Below are positions 14,555 through 22,414 of a stretch of DNA of 40,785 bases, in pieces. This DNA is from Oscillospiraceae bacterium (GTDB taxonomy: Bacteria; Bacillota; Clostridia; Oscillospirales; Oscillospiraceae), in assembly GCA_902785905.1 (NCBI GenBank), contig CADAAM010000024.1:1-40785 (forward strand), read 5' to 3'. A program made the position numbers and the translations under genes. Under the pieces are notes generated by a model. It did no database searches. It saw nothing but the letters and a program-made list of their open reading frames with translations, and had not been told where the DNA came from. How positions within the stretch are numbered: the stretch's first letter is position 1; each line of letters begins with the position of its first letter.

Positions 14555-16864
14555 ATGACAAACCAAACGCAGAAAACGGCGTCTGTCTCACGGCAGATGC
14601 TGAGAAGGGGCGCGGTGCTTGCGGCGGTTTTCGGCGTGGGCGCCTTTGCCGTCTTACTGGCAAGGCTTTACAAGCTGCAGATCACGGACCATGCGTTTTA
14701 CGAAAACCTGGCCATCTCCCAGCAGCTGCGCGAGGCCCCCGGCACGGCGGCGCGCGGGCGGATCTATGACCGCAACGGGAACGTCCTCGCGGTCAGCGCC
14801 ACGGTGGACAACGTCTATCTGAGCCCCGCCGAGATCGAGGCCAACGGCGAGGACCGGGAATTGATCGCCCGGGGCCTTTCGGAAATCCTCGACCTCGACT
14901 ATGACGAGCTCTACGAAAAGACCGGGCGCAAGGGGAGCTGGTACGTGACCGCGGCGCGCAAGATCGAAGCCGACAAGGCCGCCGAGATCCGAAAATTCAA
15001 GACCGAAAACCACATCAGCGGCGTCCGCTTAGAGCCCGACACCAGGCGCTATTACCCCAACGGCCGCCTCGCCTGCCATCTGCTGGGCTTTGTCGGCACC
15101 GACAACTACGGGCTCGAGGGCATCGAGGCCCGCTATGACGACGCCCTCTCCGGCACGGCGGGCAGGAGCCTGCGCGCCACCAACGCCTACGGGGGCGAGA
15201 TGCTGCTGCGCCGCTATGAGGAGTACCGCCCCGGAGAAGACGGGCAGGACCTCTTTACCACCATCGACGCGAGCATACAGTACTATGTCGAAAAGCATCT
15301 GCGCCAGGCGGTGCTGGATTACGACGCGCTCAACGGAGCGGGGGCCATCGCCATGGACGTCAACACCGGGGCGATCCTCGCCATGGCGTCCCTGGGGGAC
15401 TACGACCCGAATCACTTCCTCGCGGTGAGTCCCGAGGCGCAGATCGCCGTAGACGCCGCCGCGACGAAGGAGGAGGCCGCCGCGCTGTTAGCCGGGGCCC
15501 AGGCCAGACAGTGGCGCAACAAGGCCCTGTCCGACACCTATGAGCCGGGCTCCACCTTCAAGATCATCACCCTCGCCATGGCCCTCGAGGAGGGCAAGAC
15601 CGGCCTCGGGGACAGCTTTTACTGCGGCGGCAGCACCACGGTGCCGGGGCGCACAAACCCCATCCGCTGCTGGAAGAGCGGCGGCCACGGCAGCCAGACC
15701 CTGACCCAGGCCGTGCAGCACTCCTGCAACGTCGCCTTCGTCAACATCGGCCAGCGCGTCGGGGCGGAGCGTTTTTACGACTACTGCGAGGCCTTCGGCT
15801 TTTTGAAGCTCTCGGACGACCCGGACGCAAACCTCACGGCCCGCACGGGCATCGACCTGTCGGGTGAGAGCGGGAGCATCTGGTGGAGCAGAAACACCTT
15901 TTGCTCGAAGAAAAACCTCTCGCAGCTCGCGGCGGCGTCCTTCGGCCAGACCTTTACCATCACGCCCCTCCAGCTTGTCACGGCGGTGAGCGCCTGCGTC
16001 AACGGCGGCAGACTCATGGAGCCCTATGTGGTGCAGCGCCTTGTCGAGCCCGACGGCAGCGTCAGCTTTGAGCATGAGCCGAAGCTCGTTCGCCGCGTCA
16101 TCAGCGAATCGACCAGCCGCAAGGTGAGGGAGATCCTGGAGCAGGTGGTGGGCGATCCCAACGACGGCACCGGCCGCAACGCCGCCGTCCCCGGCTACCG
16201 CATCGGCGGCAAGACCGGCACCAGCGAAAAGGTCAGCCTTGAGGCCCGGACCGGGCAAAAGGAGTACATCGTCTCCTTTATCGGCGTGGCCCCGGCGGAC
16301 GATCCGAAAATCGCCCTGCTGGTTTTTCTCGATACGCCCAGCGACAAGTCCGGCGTCTACGTCAGCGGCGGCCAGATGGCGGCCCCCGTGGTGGGGCGCA
16401 TGCTGGCCGACATCCTGCCCTACCTCGGCGTAGAGCCGACAGGCGCCGATAACGGCGGCGCGGTCATGCCCGCCTGTACCGGCCTCGATCTGCCGCAGGC
16501 CGCGGAAAAGCTCAAAGACGCGGGGCTGCGCTGCAGAACCATAGGCGGCGGCAGCGCCGTCACCGATCAGCTCCCGGCCGCGGGCACGGTCCTCGCGGAG
16601 GGGACGGAGGTCATCCTGTACTTTGACGCGGAGATTTCACCCGATCTGGAGAGCCTGCCGGAGCTCACGGGCTTAAACTACGAGCAGGCGCGCGACACGC
16701 TCTCCTATTACGGGCTCTATCTCACCACGCGCAGCAGCGTCACCGATCCGGCACGGCAGACCGTCGGCGCGCAGAGCCTCCCGGCGGGCACCGAGCTCCG
16801 CCACGGCAGCGTGGTCGAGGTCACGCTGATCGACAGCGATGAAGAGCTGCTGGGAAGATATTGA
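14555..16864 (+). CDS. Class B penicillin-binding protein (FtsI/SpoVD type) with two PASTA domains
   Basis: A DD-transpeptidase that cross-links peptidoglycan at the septum or, if SpoVD, in the spore cortex. I chose the ATG at 14555, with GGAGG 5 bp upstream, over an in-frame GTG at 14525. After a membrane helix (about residues 17-36) comes the PBP dimerisation domain (RGRIYDRNGNVLA onward). The transpeptidase domain has the three active-site motifs: STFK (serine nucleophile), SCN and KTGTS. Two PASTA modules end the protein (from about PACTGLDLPQAA and LPELTGLNYEQA). Two PASTA domains fit PBP2B/FtsI as well as SpoVD relatives, so I leave the symbol open. It probably acts with the FtsW encoded downstream. 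Confidence 0.92.
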   Translation: MTNQTQKTASVSRQMLRRGAVLAAVFGVGAFAVLLARLYKLQITDHAFYENLAISQQLREAPGTAARGRIYDRNGNVLAVSATVDNVYLSPAEIEANGEDRELIARGLSEILDLDYDELYEKTGRKGSWYVTAARKIEADKAAEIRKFKTENHISGVRLEPDTRRYYPNGRLACHLLGFVGTDNYGLEGIEARYDDALSGTAGRSLRATNAYGGEMLLRRYEEYRPGEDGQDLFTTIDASIQYYVEKHLRQAVLDYDALNGAGAIAMDVNTGAILAMASLGDYDPNHFLAVSPEAQIAVDAAATKEEAAALLAGAQARQWRNKALSDTYEPGSTFKIITLAMALEEGKTGLGDSFYCGGSTTVPGRTNPIRCWKSGGHGSQTLTQAVQHSCNVAFVNIGQRVGAERFYDYCEAFGFLKLSDDPDANLTARTGIDLSGESGSIWWSRNTFCSKKNLSQLAAASFGQTFTITPLQLVTAVSACVNGGRLMEPYVVQRLVEPDGSVSFEHEPKLVRRVISESTSRKVREILEQVVGDPNDGTGRNAAVPGYRIGGKTGTSEKVSLEARTGQKEYIVSFIGVAPADDPKIALLVFLDTPSDKSGVYVSGGQMAAPVVGRMLADILPYLGVEPTGADNGGAVMPACTGLDLPQAAEKLKDAGLRCRTIGGGSAVTDQLPAAGTVLAEGTEVILYFDAEISPDLESLPELTGLNYEQARDTLSYYGLYLTTRSSVTDPARQTVGAQSLPAGTELRHGSVVEVTLIDSDEELLGRY

Positions 16865-16954
16865 GAGCCTTGCGCAGCGGATGTAAGATCACTAATTCTT
16901 GCAATTGCCTGTGCGGTTTCCGCTCACAGGCTTTACCCTGCGCCTTGCGCCCCC

Positions 16955-17099
16955 CATTCTTTCTTTTCGTCTTGCCGAAAAGAAAGAATGCGCCGCGCCC
17001 GGGATTCCGGGCCGCCGCTGCCGGCGGCAGAGGAAGGCGGCCCGGAATCTCTGCAGCCGCGCCATTGGCGGGCCGTCGCGAAGCAGGCCCGCCAATGGC
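16955..17099. repeat. Three successive long hairpins between the PBP gene and murE
   Basis: The 416-bp gap 16865-17280 carries no convincing gene. It holds a 15-bp perfect hairpin (16955-16969 with 16976-16990), a 14-bp perfect stem (17003-17016 with 17036-17049) containing a nested CTGCC/GGCAG hairpin, and a 14-bp perfect stem (17061-17074 with 17086-17099). A smaller CCTGTG/CACAGG stem precedes them near 16910-16931. None is followed by a good T-run. The murE ribosome-binding site (TTTGGAGG) is at the right-hand end of the gap; I see no clear promoter. Confidence 0.85.
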
Positions 17100-17280
17100 A
17101 TTGCGGCAAGGCGGGGTAAGAAAGAAAAGGGCGCTTCCAAGTGGTATACGGTCCTGCGCCACGCCGTCCGCGGAGGGCTTCGCTTACGCTCGCGCCGCTG
17201 CCTGGTCAGACAGGTAAGTTTTTTGCTGCGATGTGACAATAATTGTGTGAGATTGATTAACCCTTTGGAGGAACAGAGAC

Positions 17281-18738
17281 ATGAAGCTGTCAGAGCTTTT
17301 GAAGCATATCGAGGTGTTGGAGGCGACGGCCGATCCCGCGCTCGAGATCACGGGGATCAGCTACGACTCCCGCAAGACGAAGCCGGGCGAGCTCTTCGTC
17401 GCCGTCAAGGGCTTCGAGACCGACGGACACAAATACATCCCCAAGGCCGCGGCAAACGGCGCGGCGGCGGTCCTGTGCGAGGACGCGCCGACCGACGGGA
17501 CGCCCTATGTAAAAATCCGCGACTGCCGCCTCGGCCTCGCCCTGGTCAGCCGCGAGTTCTACGGCAACCCGGCGGGGGAGATGAAGCTCATCGGCTTTAC
17601 CGGCACCAGCGGCAAGACCAGCTCCACCCACATCATGAAGCATGTGCTGGAAACGATGGCGGGGGCGAAGGTCGGCCTCATCGGCACCAACGGCAACATG
17701 ATCGGCGAGCGCGTCCTCCACACCGAGCACACCACGCCCGAGAGCCTGGAGCTGCATCAGCTCTTTCGCCGGATGAGGGACGAGGGCTGCACCCATGTGG
17801 TGATGGAGGTCTCCTCCCACTCCCTGACCCTTGAGCGTGTCGCGGGCATCGACTTTGACGTCGCGGTGTTCACCAATCTCTCGCAGGACCATCTGGATCT
17901 GCACGGGACGATGGAGGCCTACGCCGCCGCCAAGAAGAAGCTCTTCTCCCAGTGCGGGATCGGCTGCATCAACATCGACGACGAGCGCGGGGCGTACATG
18001 ATGGAGGGCGCGGCCTGTCCCTTCCTGCGCTACACGGCCCGGGGCAGAGACGCCGAGCTTCTTGCCGAAGACGCGCGCTCCACGGCGGACGGAGTGAGCT
18101 TTACGGCCCGATACGGCGGGGAGAGCGCGCAGACGAAGCTCGCCATCCCCGGCCTCTTCTCGGTCTACAACGCCCTGAGCGTGCTGGCGGCCTGTCTCGC
18201 CCTCGGCATGAGCCTGAGTGACGCAGCCGCCGGGATCAGCAGTGCGGCCGGCGTCAAGGGGCGCATGGAGTCCGTGCCGACGGACGGGGACTACAGCGTC
18301 ATTATCGACTACTCCCACAAGCCGGACGCGCTGGAAAAGGCCCTCAGGGCCCTGCGCCCGGTGACGCGCGGACGCCTCATCGTCCTCTTCGGCTGCGGCG
18401 GCGACCGCGACCGCCTGAAACGCCCCATCATGGGCAGAATCGCAGCCGAGAACGCGGATCTTGTGATCGTCACCAGCGACAATCCCCGAACCGAGGACCC
18501 CATGGACATTATAAACGAGATCCTTCCCGGGGTCGAAAGCGGGCATACGCCGTACAAAATGATCTGCGACAGAATCGACGCGATACGCTGGGCTATTGAC
18601 AACGCCGCCCCCGGTGATGTAATATTGCTTGCCGGCAAAGGCCACGAGGATTACCAGGTCATCGGCCATGAGAAGCATCACATGGACGAGCGGGAGATCG
18701 TGGCGGGCTGGCTGAAAGAGAGAAAAGAGAGGCCTTGA
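17281..18738 (+). CDS. murE: UDP-MurNAc-L-Ala-D-Glu:meso-diaminopimelate ligase MurE
   Basis: A cytoplasmic Mur ligase adding the third residue of the peptidoglycan stem peptide with ATP. It has the N-terminal UDP-binding domain (ITGISYDSRKTKPGELFVA), the ATP loop GTSGKT near residue 108, the TTPE motif and the C-terminal ligase domain. The motif DNPRTEDP near residue 400 is the diaminopimelate-selective DNPR sequence, so the cell wall should contain meso-diaminopimelate. The length (485 aa) is normal. TTTGGAGG precedes the ATG. mraY follows after 24 bp, where murF would normally stand. Confidence 0.95.
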   Translation: MKLSELLKHIEVLEATADPALEITGISYDSRKTKPGELFVAVKGFETDGHKYIPKAAANGAAAVLCEDAPTDGTPYVKIRDCRLGLALVSREFYGNPAGEMKLIGFTGTSGKTSSTHIMKHVLETMAGAKVGLIGTNGNMIGERVLHTEHTTPESLELHQLFRRMRDEGCTHVVMEVSSHSLTLERVAGIDFDVAVFTNLSQDHLDLHGTMEAYAAAKKKLFSQCGIGCINIDDERGAYMMEGAACPFLRYTARGRDAELLAEDARSTADGVSFTARYGGESAQTKLAIPGLFSVYNALSVLAACLALGMSLSDAAAGISSAAGVKGRMESVPTDGDYSVIIDYSHKPDALEKALRALRPVTRGRLIVLFGCGGDRDRLKRPIMGRIAAENADLVIVTSDNPRTEDPMDIINEILPGVESGHTPYKMICDRIDAIRWAIDNAAPGDVILLAGKGHEDYQVIGHEKHHMDEREIVAGWLKERKERP

Positions 18739-18762
18739 GCCTCTGACAATACGGAGCAATAT

Positions 18763-19788
18763 ATGACGATTAAGCTGATAACCGCATTCGTGCTGGCGTT
18801 TCTGTTTGCAAGCGCTTTCGGAAAATACTATGTCCCCTGGCTCAGACAGCAGAAGGCCGGACAGCAGATCAAGAGCGAGGTGGAGTGGCACAGGCTCAAG
18901 GCGGGCACGCCCACCATGGGCGGCGCGATGTTCATTTTCGGGGCGATCCTCGTATGTCTCACGGTCGGGGCCGACGGGATGCTGCACGGCCGCTTCGAAC
19001 ATATCTTCGTCCTGCTTTTTGCCTGCGTCTTCGGCCTGATCGGCTTTCTGGACGACTGGGAAAAGCTCAAGAAAAAGGAGAACATGGGCCTGAGCTCCCG
19101 CAGCAAGTTCCTGCTGCAGCTGGCCGCGGCGCTGGTCTTCATCCTGCTCATGCGGCAGATCGGCTTTGTGCGCCCGCAGCTCTATGTGCCCTTCTTCCAG
19201 AAGACCCTCTACATGCCCGAGTGGCTGTATTTTGTCTTCGCCGCCTTCGTCATCGTCGGCACGGTCAACGCCGTCAACATCACCGACGGGGTAGACGGTC
19301 TTGCCAGCGGCACCTCACTGCCGGTGTTCCTGTTCTTCGTCGCGGTCTCCGTCGCCTGGGGCAGACGCTATCAGGAGCTCGGCATCTTCGCCTCGGCGAT
19401 GGTCGGGGGCCTGTGCGGCTTTTTGATCTATAACTTCAACCCCGCCAAGTGCTTCATGGGCGACACGGGCTCGCTCTTTCTCGGCGGCGCGATCGCGGCC
19501 CTGGCCTTCGCCTACGACATGCCGCTGATCCTCATCACCCTGGGCCTCGTCTTCATCGTCGAAACCCTGTCCGATATTCTCCAGGTCGGCTATTTTAAGC
19601 TCACAAAGAAGCTGTATGGCCAGGGCAGGCGCATCTTTAAGATGGCGCCCTTCCACCACCATCTGGAGATGGGCGGCTGGACGGGCAAAAAGTGGAAGGA
19701 AAAACAGCTCTTTTTCCTCTTCACAGGAATATCTCTCGCCATGGCGATCATATCCTTTATAGGGGTGTATCAGCGTTACCCCTATTAA
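18763..19788 (+). CDS. mraY: Phospho-MurNAc-pentapeptide transferase MraY
   Basis: A polytopic membrane enzyme that moves phospho-MurNAc-pentapeptide from UDP to undecaprenyl phosphate, giving lipid I. It has about ten hydrophobic segments and the family motifs in order: GTPTMGG (about residue 47), the DDWEKLKKKENMGL loop with catalytic Asp pair, NITDGVDGLASG, and FHHHLEMGGW near residue 300. The length (341 aa) is typical. It is transcribed with murE upstream and ftsW 31 bp downstream. The substrate requires MurF and MurD, which are not encoded nearby. Confidence 0.95.
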   Translation: MTIKLITAFVLAFLFASAFGKYYVPWLRQQKAGQQIKSEVEWHRLKAGTPTMGGAMFIFGAILVCLTVGADGMLHGRFEHIFVLLFACVFGLIGFLDDWEKLKKKENMGLSSRSKFLLQLAAALVFILLMRQIGFVRPQLYVPFFQKTLYMPEWLYFVFAAFVIVGTVNAVNITDGVDGLASGTSLPVFLFFVAVSVAWGRRYQELGIFASAMVGGLCGFLIYNFNPAKCFMGDTGSLFLGGAIAALAFAYDMPLILITLGLVFIVETLSDILQVGYFKLTKKLYGQGRRIFKMAPFHHHLEMGGWTGKKWKEKQLFFLFTGISLAMAIISFIGVYQRYPY

Positions 19789-19819
19789 GCGCCGTTTGAA
19801 AGGCCGGGGAGGTGGGAAT

Positions 19820-21064
19820 TTGCGTTACGACAGCGCCCGCCTCGCCGGCCTTCCCGACGCTGAGACAAACGCGCGCAGGCCCGTGTTCGACGGGCCCTTC
19901 TTTGTGTTGAGCATGCTTCTGCTCCTCGCCGGAGTGCTCATGGTCTTATCCGCGAGCTACCCGCGCGCCTGGTACGATCCCGGCCACGTGACCGGGGGCA
20001 ACGCCGCCTATTACTTTGTGCGCCAGCTCGTCTTCGCGCTGCTGGGCGTGGCGGCCATGCTGATCGCCTCGCGCGTCCCGATGGGGCTTTATCGCCGCTG
20101 GGCCTTTCCCTTCCTCGCGCTGACCCTGGTGCTGCTGATGCTGGTGCCGCTCGTCGGCGTGAAGGCCAACGGCTCTCGCCGCTGGCTCGGCGTCGGGGGC
20201 CTGACCCTGCAGCCGTCGGAGCTTGCCAAGCTCGCGGTGATCCTGTCCTTCTCGGCGCTGATCTGCCGCTATCGGGGAAAGATGCGTTCCATCCGTTACG
20301 GCATTCTGCCCTTCGCGGGCATTTTGGGCGCGATCATCGGCCTGCTGGTGCTCGAGCCGCACTTCTCCGCCTCGGTCATCATCCTCGCCATCGGGGCGGT
20401 GATGCTCTTTCTCGGCGGCGTCCGGCTGTTCTGGTTTGCCGGGGCCTTCGGGGCGGCGGGCGCGGGCATCGCGGTGCTGCTGACCTTCTTCCCCTACGCC
20501 TCGTCGCGCATCAACTCCTGGCGCGATCCCTTCTCCGACAGCTCCGACCAGGGCTACCAGATCGTCCAGTCCCTGTACACCATCGGCTCGGGCGGCCTGA
20601 GCGGGCTCGGCCTCGGCGGCAGCCGCCAGAAATTTCTGTATCTGCCCGAGGAGCACAACGACTTTATCTTCTCCATCGTCTGCGAGGAGCTGGGCTACAT
20701 CGGCGCGGCGCTCATCCTCTGCCTCTTTGCCCTGCTGATCCTGCGGGGCTACTGGATCGCCTTCCACTGCCGGGACCGCTTCAGCTTCCTGGTCGTGGGC
20801 GGGGTGACGAGCCTGCTCGCCATCCAGGTCTTCCTGAACGTCGCCGTGGTGACGAATCTCGTCCCCTGCACCGGCATTTCGCTGCCCATGTTCAGCTACG
20901 GCGGCACGGCGCTGCTGATCCAGCTCTTCGAGCTCGGGATCGTGCTGAGCGCGTCCAGGGATATACCGGTACAGCACTCGCCTTGCGTGAGACGGCTCGT
21001 TTGGTCGAAGCGAGACCTCGCACAGCTCGGTTCAGGGTGTTTTTCAGGCGGCATAGCTGCCTGA
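19820..21064 (+). CDS. ftsW: FtsW/SEDS peptidoglycan glycosyltransferase
   Basis: A SEDS-family membrane polymerase that builds septal glycan strands with its partner PBP. It has about ten membrane helices and the family signatures KANGSRRWLGVG, LQPSELAKLA, LEPHFSASV, SDSSDQGYQIVQSL, EEHNDFIFSIVCEELG and the C-terminal MFSYGGTALLIQL. I chose the TTG at 19820 because GGGGAGG lies 6-7 bp upstream; another TTG at 19796 has no such site. The protein should end soon after SASRDIPVQ. Instead the frame runs on for about 29 residues through two palindromic segments, with its stop codon inside the hairpin at 21039-21069. That tail is atypical and probably an acquired extension. Confidence 0.93.
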   Translation: MRYDSARLAGLPDAETNARRPVFDGPFFVLSMLLLLAGVLMVLSASYPRAWYDPGHVTGGNAAYYFVRQLVFALLGVAAMLIASRVPMGLYRRWAFPFLALTLVLLMLVPLVGVKANGSRRWLGVGGLTLQPSELAKLAVILSFSALICRYRGKMRSIRYGILPFAGILGAIIGLLVLEPHFSASVIILAIGAVMLFLGGVRLFWFAGAFGAAGAGIAVLLTFFPYASSRINSWRDPFSDSSDQGYQIVQSLYTIGSGGLSGLGLGGSRQKFLYLPEEHNDFIFSIVCEELGYIGAALILCLFALLILRGYWIAFHCRDRFSFLVVGGVTSLLAIQVFLNVAVVTNLVPCTGISLPMFSYGGTALLIQLFELGIVLSASRDIPVQHSPCVRRLVWSKRDLAQLGSGCFSGGIAA

Positions 21065-21069
21065 AAAAC
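21039..21069. repeat. 11-bp hairpin overlapping the end of ftsW
   Basis: 21039-21049 pairs perfectly with 21059-21069 around a 9-nt loop. The ftsW stop codon lies in the second arm. An imperfect CTCG/CGAG hairpin occurs just upstream (about 20991-21016). Confidence 0.7.
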
Positions 21070-21125
21070 GATTGGAAAGAAAGGCAGTTTGAATCGGCTA
21101 TTTCGCAGACAGAAAGGAAACCGAT

Positions 21126-22244
21126 ATGAACTTTATCTTTACCTGCGGCGGAACCGCCGGGCACATCAACCCCGCCCTCGCGGTGGCCGGGAGACTCAGA
21201 GAGCTCATGCCTGACAGCCGCTTTCTCTTCATCGGCGTCAACGGCAAGATGGAGATGGAGCTTGTACCCCGCGCGGGCTATGAGATCCGCGGTCTCAGCA
21301 TGACCTATATTGTGCGCGGCCACAGCCTGCACGCCCTTGCACAGAATCTGGAGACGCTGCGCAACGTCGCGCGCTCGACCCGGGAGGCCAAGCAGATCAT
21401 CCGGGAGTTTAAGCCCGACGCCGTGATCGGCACGGGCGGCTATATCTGCTACCCGGTACTCACCGCGGCGCACGAGCTGCACATTCCGACCCTCATCCAT
21501 GAGAGCAACGCCGTCCCCGGCCTCACGACGAAGCTCCTTTCCGAAAAGGTCAGCCGCGTCATGGTGGGCTTTGAGGAGAGCCGTCTGTACTACCGCCATC
21601 CCGAGCGCGTGACCGTGACCGGGACCCCGGTGCGCGGTGAGTTCGACCGTATTTCCAGGGAACAGGCGCGCGCGGAGCTCGGCATCCCCGAGGGCGGGAA
21701 GCTGGTGCTGTCCGTCTGGGGCTCCCTCGGTGCGGAACATATGAACAAGGTCATGGGGGAGCTGATGGAAAAGCTCAACGGCGCGCAGGGCTTCCGCCTC
21801 ATCCACGCGGCGGGCAGGCTCTATTACCCGCGCCTGACCGAGAAACTGAAAGACAAGGACCTCGAGCACGCCGGGATCGAGATTCGCGAGTACATCCACG
21901 ACATGCCCCGCCTCATGGCGGCGGCGGATCTGATCCTCTGCCGGGCCGGGGCCTCCACCATCTCCGAGCTGAGCTATATGGGCAAGCCCGTCGTCATGGT
22001 CCCGTCCCCGAACGTGACCAACAACCACCAGGAGAAAAACGCCCGCGTCCTCGAGCACGCAGGCGGCGCGGAGGTCATGCTCGAAGGCGAGTTTGACGCG
22101 GACTCCCTGCTCTCACGCGTGCAGGCGCTGTTAGCCGACACGCAGAAGCTCGAAGACATGGGGGAGGCCATGCGCTCCCTCGCCGTCCGCGACGCCTGCG
22201 ACAGGATCGCGGACATCGTGCTGGAAAGCTGCAAAAAAGAGTGA
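21126..22244 (+). CDS. murG: UDP-GlcNAc:lipid I N-acetylglucosamine transferase MurG
   Basis: A membrane-associated GT28 glycosyltransferase that converts lipid I to lipid II. The N-terminal CGGTAGHINPALA glycine loop, GTGGYICYPVL and HESNAVPGLTTKLL are present. The C-terminal donor-binding half has CRAGASTISEL and NNHQEKNA. The second glycine-rich loop reads VWGSLGAEH rather than the usual GGSLGA, a small departure. The length (372 aa) is typical. AGAAAGGAAACC precedes the ATG. The stop codon marks the start of a palindromic element, so the transcript may be processed or terminated before murA. Confidence 0.95.
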   Translation: MNFIFTCGGTAGHINPALAVAGRLRELMPDSRFLFIGVNGKMEMELVPRAGYEIRGLSMTYIVRGHSLHALAQNLETLRNVARSTREAKQIIREFKPDAVIGTGGYICYPVLTAAHELHIPTLIHESNAVPGLTTKLLSEKVSRVMVGFEESRLYYRHPERVTVTGTPVRGEFDRISREQARAELGIPEGGKLVLSVWGSLGAEHMNKVMGELMEKLNGAQGFRLIHAAGRLYYPRLTEKLKDKDLEHAGIEIREYIHDMPRLMAAADLILCRAGASTISELSYMGKPVVMVPSPNVTNNHQEKNARVLEHAGGAEVMLEGEFDADSLLSRVQALLADTQKLEDMGEAMRSLAVRDACDRIADIVLESCKKE

Positions 22245-22350
22245 AGAGTGGAGAGTGGAGAGTGGAGTTATGGTATCCCCTTCGGGGATGAATTAAATGT
22301 CGCGAAGCGACACCTTAACTTCACTCTTCACACTCCACACTCCGCACTCC
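22240..22350. repeat. MITE-like cruciform between murG and murA
   Basis: A left arm of GAGTGGA-type repeats (22240-22270) and a right arm of CACTCCA-type repeats (about 22315-22350) form an imperfect stem of about 30 bp. It encloses two perfect small hairpins: ATCCCC with GGGGAT (22275-22289) and TGTCGC with GCGACA (22298-22312). The element starts at the last codon of murG. No gene lies within it. The arms resemble short palindromic intergenic elements and may be a non-autonomous mobile sequence. Confidence 0.75.
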
Positions 22351-22369
22351 GAACCGAACACAAGTTTTC

Positions 22370-22414
22370 TCCCCCGCATATGATGGACTGATTTCACATG
22401 CGGGGGGATTTTTT
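22370..22414 (+). promoter_or_regulatory. Terminator-like hairpin embedding the murA ribosome-binding site
   Basis: CCCCCGCAT (22371-22379) pairs with ATGCGGGGG (22398-22406) around an 18-nt loop, and six T residues (22409-22414) run directly into the murA ATG at 22415. The G-run of the second arm is the only Shine-Dalgarno-like sequence for murA. It is therefore both a plausible intrinsic terminator and a structure that would hide the ribosome-binding site. Confidence 0.6.

Noticed and set aside
17281-19820. Hidden or degraded murF or murD within the dcw cluster
   Set aside because: The gaps on either side of mraY are 24 and 31 bp, too short for even remnants.
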